DNA of 44,813 bases from contig CANGUZ010000015.1 of NCBI GenBank assembly GCA_947457255.1, forward strand, positions 1 through 44,813, written 5' to 3'. A model generated the notes under the pieces. That model was not told the DNA's origin. It worked only from the letters and a program-made list of their open reading frames with translations, and did not search any database. Below are positions 9,775-18,757 of this stretch, one piece after another. The position numbers and the translations under genes are program-made. The stretch's first letter is position 1, and each line of letters opens with the position of its first letter. This DNA is from Flavobacteriaceae bacterium. GTDB taxonomy: Bacteria > Bacteroidota > Bacteroidia > Flavobacteriales > Flavobacteriaceae.

Positions 9775-11640
9775 ATGAAAAAAATTAAATTAATATTGTT
9801 TTTTATTCTTGTTAGTACATCTTTACTAGCCCAAAATAGAGACACTAAAGTAGCCGATCAATTGTTTGATAGATTCGAATATGTTCAAGCTGTTCAAGAA
9901 TATTTAACTCTGGTCGAAAAGGAAAGAGCCGATGGTTATGTAAATAAACAACTCGGAGATTGTTACTATAACATGTATAACACTAAAGAAGCTGAAAAGT
10001 GGTATGCCCAAGCAATAAAGTCTAATCAAGATGCTGAGACTTATTATCGATATGCTCAAATGTTGAAATCGAATAGTAAGTATGAACTTGCCAATGTTCA
10101 AATGAAAATATTTGCTGCGAAATCACCCAAAGATCAACGTGCGATAGAATTTAGTAAAAATCCTGATTATCTTCCTAAGTTAATAGACAAAGAAAAACTT
10201 TTCGATGTAACTGTATTGGATATCAATTCTGATAAATCAGATTTTGGAGCAGTACTTTATAATGATGTTGTTTATTTTGCAAGTGCTAGAAACGAAAGCG
10301 AAAAAAATTACGGTTGGAATGACGAACCATTTCTTGATTTGTACCAAGCGACTTATAACGCTGATGGAACCTATTCAAAACCAGCTCCAATTGCAGCATT
10401 AAATTCAAAATTTCATGAAGGACCGTTAACGATGAGTAAAGATGGGAACACGATTTATTTCTCTAGTGAAAGTTTTAATGAAAAATTATTCGAAAAAGAC
10501 AAATCTAAAAAATTAAAATACGGACAAGTTGGTTTGTTTAAAGCGGTAAAAGCAAATGGAGAATGGTCAGATATTACACCGCTACCTTTCAATAGTAAAA
10601 GTTATTCTACGAGCAATCCAAGCATGAATTCTGATGATAATATGCTCTATTTTTCATCAAATATGCCCGGCTCTATTGGCGGGTATGATATTTGGAAAGT
10701 AAAAATAAACAATAACGGAAGCTACGGAAAGCCAGAAAATTTAGGAGATAAAATAAACACTCCTGGTGATGAGGGCTTCCCTTTTATTACAAATGACAAT
10801 ATCTTGTATTTTGCTTCAAACGGACTAACGGGTTTTGGGGGATTGGATATTTTTTCTGCTGATTTGAATAAAAACACATTGCCTATCAATGTAGGAAAAC
10901 CAGTAAATACCGAGAAAGACGATTTTGCTTTTACATTTAATAAAGAAAAAAATAGTGGCTATTTATCAAGTAATCGTTCAGGCGATGACAATATATATGC
11001 TTCAGTTCCGGTATGCGAAGCACAAATCGTTACCGTTGTAAAGAATTCGAAAACAGGTGTGCTTTTAGCAAATGCTAGAGTAGTTATTTTAGATGATAAA
11101 AATAATGTGATAGAAACAAAAATGTCTAATGATAAAGGTGAAGTAGTCTATGACGTAGAATGTCAAAAAGCATATGCTATTGAAGTGTATAAAGATGGGT
11201 TTGTAACCAAATCTTTTCCAGTAGCCAATATTAAGTCTGGAAAAGTAACTATTGATGCATCGATAGATCCAATTGACGTAATAATTACCGATACCGAAAT
11301 TATCTTAAATCCTATTTATTTTGAATATGATAAAAGCAATATTACCAAACAAGGGGCAGCCGAATTAGACAAATTAGTTTATGTGATGTCACAAAATGAC
11401 AAATTGGTTATTTATGCCAAATCGCATACCGATTCTAGGGGAAGCGACAAATACAACTTAAATCTTTCTGAGCGAAGAGCCAAATCTACAGTGCAATATG
11501 TCATTTCAAAAGGAATCAGCGCAAACCGAATTACAGGAAATGGTTTTGGAGAATCACAACCTAAAGTAGACTGTAAAAATAAATGTACCGATGCAGAATA
11601 TGCTCTAAACAGACGTTCGGAGTTTTTACTAGTGAAGTAA
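9775..11640 (+). CDS. PorE-like OmpA family protein (TPR, beta-propeller, carboxypeptidase-like regulatory domain, OmpA C-terminal)
   Basis: A 621-residue periplasmic protein with a signal peptide (about 1-19, LLAQ). Residues about 25-115 resemble TPR helices (GDCYYNMY, EAEKWYAQAI). Residues about 150-405 carry PD40-type propeller repeats (YFASAR, TIYFSSES, LYFSSNMPGSIGGYDIW, LYFASNGLTGFGGLDIF, GYLSSNRSGDDNIY). Residues about 411-495 look like a carboxypeptidase regulatory-like fold, and 505-621 form an OmpA C-terminal domain with SHTDSRG near 551 and LSERRAKS, the peptidoglycan-binding site. This domain order is that of PorE, which links the T9SS to peptidoglycan. It is the last gene of the three-gene unit and is followed by a terminator. 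I infer it is the partner of the adjacent PorP/SprF barrel rather than the core PorE. Confidence 0.9.
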   Translation: MKKIKLILFFILVSTSLLAQNRDTKVADQLFDRFEYVQAVQEYLTLVEKERADGYVNKQLGDCYYNMYNTKEAEKWYAQAIKSNQDAETYYRYAQMLKSNSKYELANVQMKIFAAKSPKDQRAIEFSKNPDYLPKLIDKEKLFDVTVLDINSDKSDFGAVLYNDVVYFASARNESEKNYGWNDEPFLDLYQATYNADGTYSKPAPIAALNSKFHEGPLTMSKDGNTIYFSSESFNEKLFEKDKSKKLKYGQVGLFKAVKANGEWSDITPLPFNSKSYSTSNPSMNSDDNMLYFSSNMPGSIGGYDIWKVKINNNGSYGKPENLGDKINTPGDEGFPFITNDNILYFASNGLTGFGGLDIFSADLNKNTLPINVGKPVNTEKDDFAFTFNKEKNSGYLSSNRSGDDNIYASVPVCEAQIVTVVKNSKTGVLLANARVVILDDKNNVIETKMSNDKGEVVYDVECQKAYAIEVYKDGFVTKSFPVANIKSGKVTIDASIDPIDVIITDTEIILNPIYFEYDKSNITKQGAAELDKLVYVMSQNDKLVIYAKSHTDSRGSDKYNLNLSERRAKSTVQYVISKGISANRITGNGFGESQPKVDCKNKCTDAEYALNRRSEFLLVK

Positions 11641-11660
11641 TCTTTTTTTGATGTAAATAT

Positions 11661-11689
11661 AAAAAACCTGATACTGTCAGGTTTTTTTT
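11661..11689 (+). terminator. Rho-independent terminator after the adhesin/PorP/PorE-like unit
   Basis: An 11-bp stem, 11661-11671 with 11677-11687 (core AACCTGA/TCAGGTT), closes a 5-base loop and ends in a run of eight T. It lies 21 bases after the stop codon. Confidence 0.85.
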
Positions 11690-12009
11690 GTTTCTATTGG
11701 AATTAGGTTGCAGGGTATTTTTTAAAGTTCCGAGGCTACGGGAAGTTGCGATGAATTTAAGATTTAATTTTCCGAGTACAAGCTACTTTTGAAAAATCGA
11801 AGTTTTTTTGGAAGTTGAACAAGCTCAGCAATCTCCCGAAACTATTGTTATTTTTAAACCACAACTTCACCCAAAAATAATCCTCGCTTATCCCTGAGTT
11901 TCGAGGGCTTCAACGGGGTTGTTTACACTATTTTTTGTCACGAAGCTTCTGGATATTTTTGAAAAATAGTGAGTTGTGCAACAGCTACCGCTGTTTTCGA
12001 CTCTTTATT
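11690..12009. other. Non-coding stretch with inverted repeats, origin unknown
   Basis: About 320 bases without a convincing reading frame, visibly richer in G and C than other intergenic DNA here. It holds CACTATTTTT at 11926-11935 facing its complement at 11962-11971, and AACAGC-TACC-GCTGTT at 11980-11995. The latter lies just past the stop of the minus-strand gene and may act as a weak terminator. I see no transposase remnant or RNA family. Confidence 0.4.
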
Positions 12010-12597
12010 TTATTTAATTCTATATCCAATAGTAAATTGACCATAGCCATTATGAATATTTTTTGTGTTACTAGTTGAAGAATATTCATATTTACCTATT
12101 GAAGTAAATCCTTGATATATTACAAATTCGAAAAATAATCGATTTATTGTAAATCCTGTTCCTAAATTAAAACCAAAATCAATATCTGAATCAATAATTT
12201 GGTCACTACCGATAGTAGATTGTTTACTGACTAGAAAACCTATCTGTGGGCCAGCTATAAGATATATTTTGTTCCAAAATTTAAAGTTCATTGGGACATT
12301 TATATAAGAAAGTTTTAAATCTAATTGATCTATTTCATAACTATAATATTTATAATCGGTCTGTGTTCGATCTCCTACTTGGTCATAAACAATTGCAGGT
12401 CTAAATGCTATTCTATTATTGAGTTCAATTTCATAAGATGCACCAATATGCAAACCGAAGGATTCTTCCGCAAGGATTTGTCCTGCAACTCCATTTGTAA
12501 AATAGGAATAATTTATTCCAGTGAAGGCATTTATTTTATTTTGAGAGTAAATAATTGAGCAAAACATTAGAAAAATAGCAGTAGTAATTTTTTTCAT
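12010..12597 (-). CDS. Small outer-membrane beta-barrel protein (PorT/OMP_b-brl type)
   Basis: A 195-residue protein with a signal peptide (1-18, ending IIYSQ) and alternating strands rich in aromatic residues (FTGINYSYF, FGLHIGASYEIEL, FRPAIVYDQVGD, LSYINVPMNFKFW, YLIAGPQIGFLVS). It ends in a strand with the terminal pattern FTIGYRIK. The IxxPxxxKFW-x-YLxAGPQIGFL stretch is typical of small flavobacterial outer-membrane barrels. No enzymatic motif is visible and a specific role cannot be assigned. It lies in an accessory pocket between a non-coding stretch and an orphan lipoprotein, each with its own intergenic spacer, so it is probably transcribed alone. Confidence 0.78.
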   Translation of the reverse strand: MKKITTAIFLMFCSIIYSQNKINAFTGINYSYFTNGVAGQILAEESFGLHIGASYEIELNNRIAFRPAIVYDQVGDRTQTDYKYYSYEIDQLDLKLSYINVPMNFKFWNKIYLIAGPQIGFLVSKQSTIGSDQIIDSDIDFGFNLGTGFTINRLFFEFVIYQGFTSIGKYEYSSTSNTKNIHNGYGQFTIGYRIK

Positions 12598-12789
12598 AGA
12601 TAGTGTTGTTTCTGTTTGTAAATAGATGGTAACATTTCGCCTTCATGCAGTTGCACCTTCAGAAATGATTATTTTCTTTTAAAGATAAAAAAACTTGTGA
12701 AACGCAAACGTGAACTTAAAAAAAAGACACTTTTTTGAAACGCCTTTTGTGCGTTCGCTCTTTATTAAAATTGTTTTTCAAATTTTCTT

Positions 12790-13212
12790 TTAGTAGGATG
12801 TACATTTCCAAAATTTGAAATTTTTATTCAATACAATTCCTTTTTCAATTGTAATTGTATTTGAATCAGAGTATAAATAGACATCCTTTGGCATTACTAT
12901 ATAAGTATTTATTGGTAATTCAATTACTAATTCTCCATTTTTTATAGTTGATTGAATACTATTTGCTTTCAATTGTTCAAAATCACCATTGCCAAGGTTT
13001 TCTAGATCAGATTTTATAATAAAGTAGATTTCACCATTATAATTATTATATATTCTAGAACTTTCATCAATTATTGGCATACAATCACCAATTCCATATT
13101 TTATATTTCCAGTTATACCAGTTGTTATATTTGGAACCTGATTACCATCTTTTTCACAACTTGTTATAGTCAGTGATGTAATTATCAATATAATCAAAAA
13201 TAGTGTTTTCAT
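12790..13212 (-). CDS. Hypothetical lipoprotein
   Basis: A 140-residue protein I do not recognise. The N-terminus is a lipoprotein signal: a hydrophobic stretch at 3-16, then TITSC with the lipidated Cys at 19. The residues after it (EKDG) are charged, which is loosely like the export signal of surface-exposed Bacteroidetes lipoproteins. The mature part (about 120 residues) is predicted by eye to be beta-rich, with Cys44 and Cys137 as a possible disulfide pair. A GNIKYGIGDCMP stretch near 35-46 may be a conserved core. It is flanked by about 190-bp spacers on both sides and shares no obvious operon. Confidence 0.65.
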   Translation of the reverse strand: MKTLFLIILIITSLTITSCEKDGNQVPNITTGITGNIKYGIGDCMPIIDESSRIYNNYNGEIYFIIKSDLENLGNGDFEQLKANSIQSTIKNGELVIELPINTYIVMPKDVYLYSDSNTITIEKGIVLNKNFKFWKCTSY

Positions 13213-13399
13213 ATTGTTGTATTTTAAAATTTTATTTTTCTTATTGGATTTGTCTTTTTTTGCATGAAGCGATACATGTTTCTAAATCTTACATAATCAC
13301 AATTACTCATTTAATTTGCGTTTGCTTTGTATGACAATCATTAGATTTTAGTAGTATTGCTAATTTATATAAAATAATCGTAACCTAGATATTCATTTA

Positions 13400-15178
13400 T
13401 TAAGGATTTAAATATGGTTTTAAATCAATAATTTCTCCAAAATAAGTAGCGCCGCTTTTGGTAAAGTGTTTGCAATCCTGACTAATAAACTTGCATTGAT
13501 TCGTAAATACTGGGATTGTATTTTTTTTATCAATAATAGAACCCATTACATCAATGTATTTATTTTTCCACTGTTTTTTTAGGAGTTCATTGCGCTCTAA
13601 AATGCCAGTAATCATTTTGGTTCTTTGAGAGCAATAATCAGGATTGTTTTTTCGGTTATAATATATTCCGTTATTGGCGCCAAAATTCTTCAGTCCAACG
13701 TTCCATACTTTCGAAGTGTCGATTTTATATATTCTAGCAATAGAGTCTAGCCAAGACCTATTGGTTCCATTTTTTTCGGCAAGAAAAATACATTTAGCTT
13801 GACGAATTCGTTCTTCAAAATTCTTGCAATAATTGATGTCTTCTACATACGATAGTTCAATTTGATTGCCATATTTAGATTCTAATAAAACATTACCCCA
13901 ATCTCTTGCAAAACTAGCGCCTATAACTAAAACTTTAGTGGTAGGAGTATTTGTGAATTCGTTATTGAAGTCGTAGATTCTTGCGTTGTATTTTATATGC
14001 GGATTTCGTTTAACGTTTATGACATTGCTGTTTTTTTGTGTATTATCTTTAACAATGTCCAATTCGGGAACATCTTTTAAAATCCCAGAAATAGAATAAA
14101 TATAAAAAGCTATAGCAGTAGAAATAATTAATCCAACCCCTGTTGAAAAAAGTAAAACAGTATTCTTTATTTTTTCTTTGTTTCTAAATGGCTGCTCGAT
14201 AAAAAAATAGGATAATAAAGATAATACTAAAATAGTTACGCCTATAAATACTGCATTAGTGATACTAATAGTTTCTAAAATGAAATAGCGCGAAAATGCT
14301 AGAACTATCTGATGCCACATATAAAGACTAAAACTTATTTTACCAATGCCAATCATCACTTTGTTTTCTAAAATGAATGCGTTCCATTTATTGTAATCGT
14401 AGTTAGAAACCAGTATTCCAAAAGAAATTATTACAACTGCAATTAATTTTAAATGGTTTGGGATGTGGGTTTCTAAGTACAATAATACAAGTAGGGCAAT
14501 AATTAAAAATAGTTTATAGTTACTATTAATTCCTTTCTCTTTAAATACTATCGCTCCAATGCCTCCAAGTGATAACTCAAAAAACCGGAATGGAATGGTA
14601 AAAAACTTTGCAGCTTCATTTGTAGAGATAACAAATAGCAACAAAGAAAATCCAGTTAAAATAACTAGAATAGGCAAAACCCATTTCACTCTTTTTTTAT
14701 TGCAAATAAGGAAGAGTAGAGGGTAAACGAGATAAAATTGTTCCTCAATACCAAGACTCCAAGTATGCATTAAAGGTTTGTAATCGTTAATGATATTCCA
14801 ATAATTAACTGTGGTAATTTTTAGTAAAATATTATTTGCAAAGAAATTGGTTGCTATAACTGATTGGCTTAAATTCTCTAAATCATCAGGGAGCATAACA
14901 AACAATCCTGTAATTAAAGCCACTAACGTTGTGAATAGCATCAAAGGAATAATTCTTCTTATTCTACGTAAGTAAAACTGGTAAATAGAAAATTTATTTT
15001 CGATTGCCTCAGCATATATAATTTTTGTAATAAGATAGCCGCTAATAACAAAAAAGACATCAACTCCTAAATATCCGTTAGGGAGATATCCCATGTGAAA
15101 TAATATAACGGCCAAAACGGCAATAGCTCTAAGTCCATCAATATCATTTCTATAAATAGGGAATACTTTATTATCCAT
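13400..15178 (-). CDS. Acyltransferase-3 / SGNH hydrolase fusion (OafA/OatA-like O-acetylase)
   Basis: A 592-residue inner-membrane protein. The N-terminal 340 residues form an Acyl_transf_3 domain with about ten membrane segments, opening with YRNDIDGLRAIAVLAV, then GYLGVDVFFVISGYLIT and RRIRRIIP; the H-x-W-SLGIEEQFYLVYP motif follows. An extra segment (about 343-368) leads to a periplasmic SGNH-type domain. There the nucleophile appears to be Ser422 in IGASFARDW, with Asp568 and His571 near the C-terminus (DCKHF). Such proteins move acetyl or other acyl groups onto cell-surface polysaccharide or peptidoglycan. Block I reads GASF where family members more often have GDSH. No glycan cluster adjoins, so the acceptor is unknown. 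It is followed on the left by accessory DNA and preceded by the pdhC terminator, so it is a single-gene unit. Confidence 0.88.
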   Translation of the reverse strand: MDNKVFPIYRNDIDGLRAIAVLAVILFHMGYLPNGYLGVDVFFVISGYLITKIIYAEAIENKFSIYQFYLRRIRRIIPLMLFTTLVALITGLFVMLPDDLENLSQSVIATNFFANNILLKITTVNYWNIINDYKPLMHTWSLGIEEQFYLVYPLLFLICNKKRVKWVLPILVILTGFSLLLFVISTNEAAKFFTIPFRFFELSLGGIGAIVFKEKGINSNYKLFLIIALLVLLYLETHIPNHLKLIAVVIISFGILVSNYDYNKWNAFILENKVMIGIGKISFSLYMWHQIVLAFSRYFILETISITNAVFIGVTILVLSLLSYFFIEQPFRNKEKIKNTVLLFSTGVGLIISTAIAFYIYSISGILKDVPELDIVKDNTQKNSNVINVKRNPHIKYNARIYDFNNEFTNTPTTKVLVIGASFARDWGNVLLESKYGNQIELSYVEDINYCKNFEERIRQAKCIFLAEKNGTNRSWLDSIARIYKIDTSKVWNVGLKNFGANNGIYYNRKNNPDYCSQRTKMITGILERNELLKKQWKNKYIDVMGSIIDKKNTIPVFTNQCKFISQDCKHFTKSGATYFGEIIDLKPYLNP

Positions 15179-15207
15179 CTTTGGGCATTTTAATTAAAAT
15201 ACTAATA

Positions 15208-15246
15208 TATAAAAAATCCCGTCTTATTTAAAACAAGACGGGATTT
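15208..15246 (-). terminator. Rho-independent terminator after pdhC
   Basis: A 12-bp stem (15214-15225 with 15235-15246, AAATCCCGTCTT and its complement) is followed on the minus strand by a T run. It starts about 20 bases after the pdhC stop. Confidence 0.85.
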
Positions 15247-15265
15247 CATTTGTAAAGTTATAATG

Positions 15266-16930
15266 TTACGCCAGCATGGTAACTGGGTTTTCAATATATT
15301 GTTTCAGCGTTTGTAAAAACTGCGCTCCAGTTGCACCGTCAATCGTACGGTGATCACATGCCAATGAGAGCATCATGGTATTTCCTACTACAATTTGTCC
15401 GTTTTTAACCACGGGTTTCTCAACAATCGCTCCTACAGATAGTATGGCAGAATTCGGTTGGTTGATAATAGAGTTAAATTCAGTAATACCAAACATTCCA
15501 AGATTTGAAATTGTAAACGTACTGCCTTCCATTTCGCTAGGTAATAGTTTTTTGTTTTTGGCTCTTCCTGCAAGATCTCTCACACTAGCACCTATTTGAG
15601 ATAAACTCATTCCGTCTGTAAATGGTAATACAGGAACTACTAGTCCATCTTCTACTGCAACTGCAACACCAATATTTACGTGATGGTTAATGATGATAAC
15701 ATCTTCTTTCCATTGCGAATTGATTTTTGGATGTTTTTTTAATGCAATAGCGCATGCTTTTATTACCATATCATTAAACGAAACTTTGGTATCAGGAACA
15801 CTATTAATGGTAGCTCTTGATTTCATTGCCTCATCCATAGTTACCTCTATCACTAGGTTGTAGTGAGGAGCTGTAAATAAAGATTCTGCTAAACGTTTAG
15901 CAATAATTTTTCGCATTTGCGAATTCTTGATTTCCTCTGTAAATATTTCACCAGATGGAACATAAGGTTTTGCAACAGGAGCTTCTGCTTTTTGTACTGG
16001 TGATGCGCTAGGAGCTTGTGGAGCACTAGTAACAGTTGGTACAAAATTCTCGATGTCACTTTTTACGATACGTCCGTTTTCGCCAGAACCTTTTACATGA
16101 GAAATATTGATTCCTTTTTGTTCAGCAATTTTTTTTGCTAATGGCGATATAAATATTCTTCTTCCGTCAGAAACGACTTGTATGGCTTCTTCGGTTTTTT
16201 CAGTAACTGCTGCTGGAGTTTCAGTTTTAGCTTCGGCTGTTTTTTCAGCAGGAGCTGCGACAGCTGGACTTGCGCCACCAGTATAATTTTGTGAAATTCC
16301 AGAGACGTCAGTTCCTGCAGGACCTATAATAGCTAATAAACTATCTACAGGTGCAGTTTGTCCTTCTTGAACACCAACAAATAATAAAGTTCCAGAATGA
16401 AACGATTCAAATTCCATCGTTGCTTTGTCAGTTTCAATTTCAGCTAAAATATCACCTTCAGCAACTGCATCGCCAACTTTTTTTAACCAAGTGGCTACTG
16501 TTCCGTCGGTCATGGTATCGCTCAGTCTTGGCATAGTCACTACAACAACTCCTTTTGGAATTTCTGCAGTTGCAGCCGCTGGGCTTGCAATTGTTTGTTC
16601 TTCTTTTGCTTCTTCTTTAGTATCAGCTGCTGTTTCAGTTGCTGATGCAGTTGTTGGTCTACCTAAATGAAGTAAAGGTGTTATGTCTTCTCCTTCTGCT
16701 CCTATGATTGCTAAAAGAGAATCAACAGGTGCTGTTTCTCCTTCCTGAAGCCCAATATGTAAAAGCGTTCCAGAATTGAACGATTCAAATTCCATAGTTG
16801 CTTTATCGGTTTCAATTTCTGCTAAGATGTCTCCTTCGCTAATTTTATCGCCCACTTTCTTAAGCCATTTTGCTACAACACCTTCGGTCATAGTATCACT
16901 TAAGCGTGGCATGGTGATAATTTTTGCCAT
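15266..16930 (-). CDS. pdhC: Pyruvate dehydrogenase E2, dihydrolipoyl acetyltransferase with two lipoyl domains
   Basis: Core subunit of the pyruvate dehydrogenase complex, transferring the acetyl group from lipoamide to CoA. The 554 residues contain two near-identical lipoyl domains with the lipoylated lysines at 43 and 169 (IETDKATMEFESF in both). Ala/Pro/Glu-rich linkers join these to a peripheral subunit-binding domain at about 255-295 (ISPLAKKIAEQKGI, GSGENGRIVKSDI). The catalytic domain ends with CDHRTIDG, giving His527 and Asp531 of the HxxxDG active site. The gene starts 7 bases after the pdhA stop and is clearly cotranscribed with it. The Arg in MPRLSDTM and the two lipoyl domains fit pyruvate rather than oxoglutarate E2. 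The E1-beta gene is not in the window. Confidence 0.96.
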   Translation of the reverse strand: MAKIITMPRLSDTMTEGVVAKWLKKVGDKISEGDILAEIETDKATMEFESFNSGTLLHIGLQEGETAPVDSLLAIIGAEGEDITPLLHLGRPTTASATETAADTKEEAKEEQTIASPAAATAEIPKGVVVVTMPRLSDTMTDGTVATWLKKVGDAVAEGDILAEIETDKATMEFESFHSGTLLFVGVQEGQTAPVDSLLAIIGPAGTDVSGISQNYTGGASPAVAAPAEKTAEAKTETPAAVTEKTEEAIQVVSDGRRIFISPLAKKIAEQKGINISHVKGSGENGRIVKSDIENFVPTVTSAPQAPSASPVQKAEAPVAKPYVPSGEIFTEEIKNSQMRKIIAKRLAESLFTAPHYNLVIEVTMDEAMKSRATINSVPDTKVSFNDMVIKACAIALKKHPKINSQWKEDVIIINHHVNIGVAVAVEDGLVVPVLPFTDGMSLSQIGASVRDLAGRAKNKKLLPSEMEGSTFTISNLGMFGITEFNSIINQPNSAILSVGAIVEKPVVKNGQIVVGNTMMLSLACDHRTIDGATGAQFLQTLKQYIENPVTMLA

Positions 16931-16937
16931 AATTTAA

Positions 16938-17939
16938 TTATAGTTTGTGTGGTAAAAATGGATAATTTTTTTCTTCGTATACTACATCATACAATTGTTG
17001 TATTTCAGGAAATGGAGATTCTTCGGCAAAGGTTACACATTCTTCTACCAAATCTTTTACCCTTTGATCAATAATTTCAATTTCAGCTTCTGTAGCATAT
17101 TTCTGATCTTTAATTACATCCAAAACTTGTGTAATAGGATCAATTTTTTTGTATTCTTCTACTTCGTCTTTAGAACGGTATAGTTGTGCATCAGACATAG
17201 AGTGTCCTCTGTAACGATACGTTTTCATTTCTAAAAAAGTTGGTCCATCACCACGACGTGCTCTTTCCATAGCTTCGTGCATGGCTTCTGCAACTTTTAC
17301 TGGATTCATTCCGTCTACAGGTCCGCAAGGCATTTCATATCCTAAACCTAGTTTCCAAATATCAGTATGATTGGCAGTTCTTTCTACAGATGTTCCCATA
17401 GCATATCCATTATTTTCAACAATGAATACTACAGGAAGTTTCCATAACATCGCCATATTGAAAGCTTCGTGAAGTGAACCTTGACGTGCTGCGCCATCAC
17501 CAAAATAGGTAAGGGTTACACCGCCAGTTTCAAAATATTTATCGGCAAAAGCCATTCCGGCACCTACTGGTATTTGAGCACCAACAATTCCGTGACCTCC
17601 ATAAAACCCATGCTCTTTAGAAAAAATATGCATAGAACCGCCCATTCCTTTTGATGTTCCTGTTACTTTTCCCATCAATTCTGCCATTACTCTTCTAGGA
17701 TCAACACCCATTCCAATAGGTTGAACGTGGTTTCTGTATGCAGTAATCATTTTGTCTTTTCCGCCTAATTCCATGACGTGCAAGGCGCCTGCTAAAACGG
17801 CTTCTTGACCATTATATAAGTGAAGAAATCCTCTTACTTTTTGTTGAATGTAAAGTGCAGCTAGTTTGTCTTCAAACTTTCTCCAAAGCAGCATGTCTTC
17901 GTACCACTTTAAATAAACTTCTTTTGTAACTTCTTTCAT
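16938..17939 (-). CDS. pdhA: Pyruvate dehydrogenase E1 component, alpha subunit
   Basis: The 333-residue alpha subunit of a heterotetrameric E1 decarboxylates pyruvate with thiamine diphosphate. The ThDP motif is intact: GDGAARQG with GDG at 147-149 and the closing Asn-Asn at 176-177 (VENNGYAMGT). Other family signatures are HLYNGQEAV near 40, YRNH-x-QPIGMGV, GKGTSKGMGGSMH and YRYRGHSMSD. It heads a two-gene unit with pdhC, 7 bases apart. The beta subunit normally needed for activity is absent from the neighbourhood, as is common in flavobacteria where pdhB lies elsewhere. A TATTTTTG box about 110 bases upstream may drive the unit. Confidence 0.96.
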   Translation of the reverse strand: MKEVTKEVYLKWYEDMLLWRKFEDKLAALYIQQKVRGFLHLYNGQEAVLAGALHVMELGGKDKMITAYRNHVQPIGMGVDPRRVMAELMGKVTGTSKGMGGSMHIFSKEHGFYGGHGIVGAQIPVGAGMAFADKYFETGGVTLTYFGDGAARQGSLHEAFNMAMLWKLPVVFIVENNGYAMGTSVERTANHTDIWKLGLGYEMPCGPVDGMNPVKVAEAMHEAMERARRGDGPTFLEMKTYRYRGHSMSDAQLYRSKDEVEEYKKIDPITQVLDVIKDQKYATEAEIEIIDQRVKDLVEECVTFAEESPFPEIQQLYDVVYEEKNYPFLPHKL

Positions 17940-18050
17940 TTGGCTAATTTTCTTTGCTAAACAGTTTTTGTAATAGTAAATTTAAAGTTGTTCGAATAAA
18001 AAAATACAGTTATTTTCTTCAACCTAAATTGTACTCCAATTTGCGAAGAG

Positions 18051-18058
18051 CAAAAATA
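18051..18058 (-). promoter_or_regulatory. Possible -7 box for pdhA-pdhC
   Basis: On the minus strand this reads TATTTTTG, matching the Bacteroidetes -7 consensus TAnnTTTG. I see no TTG at the expected -33 distance. It would give a leader of roughly 100 bases before pdhA. Confidence 0.35.
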
Positions 18059-18106
18059 GTACTTTCCGAGTTAGAACTAAAATTTAAATCGTAGTTTTTA
18101 GCTTTT

Positions 18107-18589
18107 TTACAAGAAGTTTTTATCAAACATGAAAGGGAGTAGATTTTTTAAGGAATCTGATTTATAAATCACGCCAATTTCGCCCATAAAATAAATTTCA
18201 ATGGGTTGCTCTTGTTTGAATTCGTATTCTGAAATAGTTTGTCTGCATCCTCCGCAGGGTGGAATAGGAGTAGAAGTAGTATTCGTATCAGAGGCTGCAG
18301 TAATTGCCATTTTTAAAATTTTTGCATCAGGATATATAGCTCCTGCTTGAAAAATAGCTACTCGCTCGGCACAAAGCCCTGAAGGATAGGCAGCATTTTC
18401 TTGATTAGAACCTAAAACTATTTTTCCGTTATCCAATAAGATAGCTGCTCCAACTCTAAATTTTGAATACGGTGCATATGCTTTTTTTCGAATGGCTATG
18501 GCTTGTTCCATTAAATCTTGTATGTCTGAAGGTAATTCGTTAAGCGAATCATAACTTGAAAATTTCGTTGTAATACTAATTTCTTTCAT
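18107..18589 (-). CDS. cdd: Cytidine deaminase
   Basis: Converts cytidine and deoxycytidine to uridine and deoxyuridine in pyrimidine salvage. The 160-residue length fits the homotetrameric class. Zinc ligands are Cys73 (in CAER), Cys112 and Cys115 (PPCGGC), with Glu75 as the proton shuttle. Substrate-binding motifs KFRVGAA and NQENAAYPSGLCAE are present. It lies between pdhA and porV, each separated by about 165 bases, so it probably has its own transcript. Its position next to porV-porU-gldJ is, from memory, common in Flavobacterium. Confidence 0.95.
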   Translation of the reverse strand: MKEISITTKFSSYDSLNELPSDIQDLMEQAIAIRKKAYAPYSKFRVGAAILLDNGKIVLGSNQENAAYPSGLCAERVAIFQAGAIYPDAKILKMAITAASDTNTTSTPIPPCGGCRQTISEYEFKQEQPIEIYFMGEIGVIYKSDSLKNLLPFMFDKNFL

Positions 18590-18695
18590 GTATAAGAATA
18601 TATTATTTTTTATTAGAATTTTCGGAATGCCAAATTAAACAAATTTTTCTTCTAATTTTTGTTTTTATTACTAGATAACGTGTTTTTAACATAAA

Positions 18696-18733
18696 AAAAA
18701 TCCAAATTACGATAATTCGAAATTTGGATTTTT
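18696..18733 (-). terminator. Rho-independent terminator after porV
   Basis: A perfect 13-bp stem (18696-18708 with 18721-18733, core AATCCAAATT) encloses a 12-base loop. The minus-strand 3' side is T-rich. It lies 25 bases after the porV stop codon. Confidence 0.8.
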
Positions 18734-18757
18734 ATAATTTTATATTAAAAATGCTAT

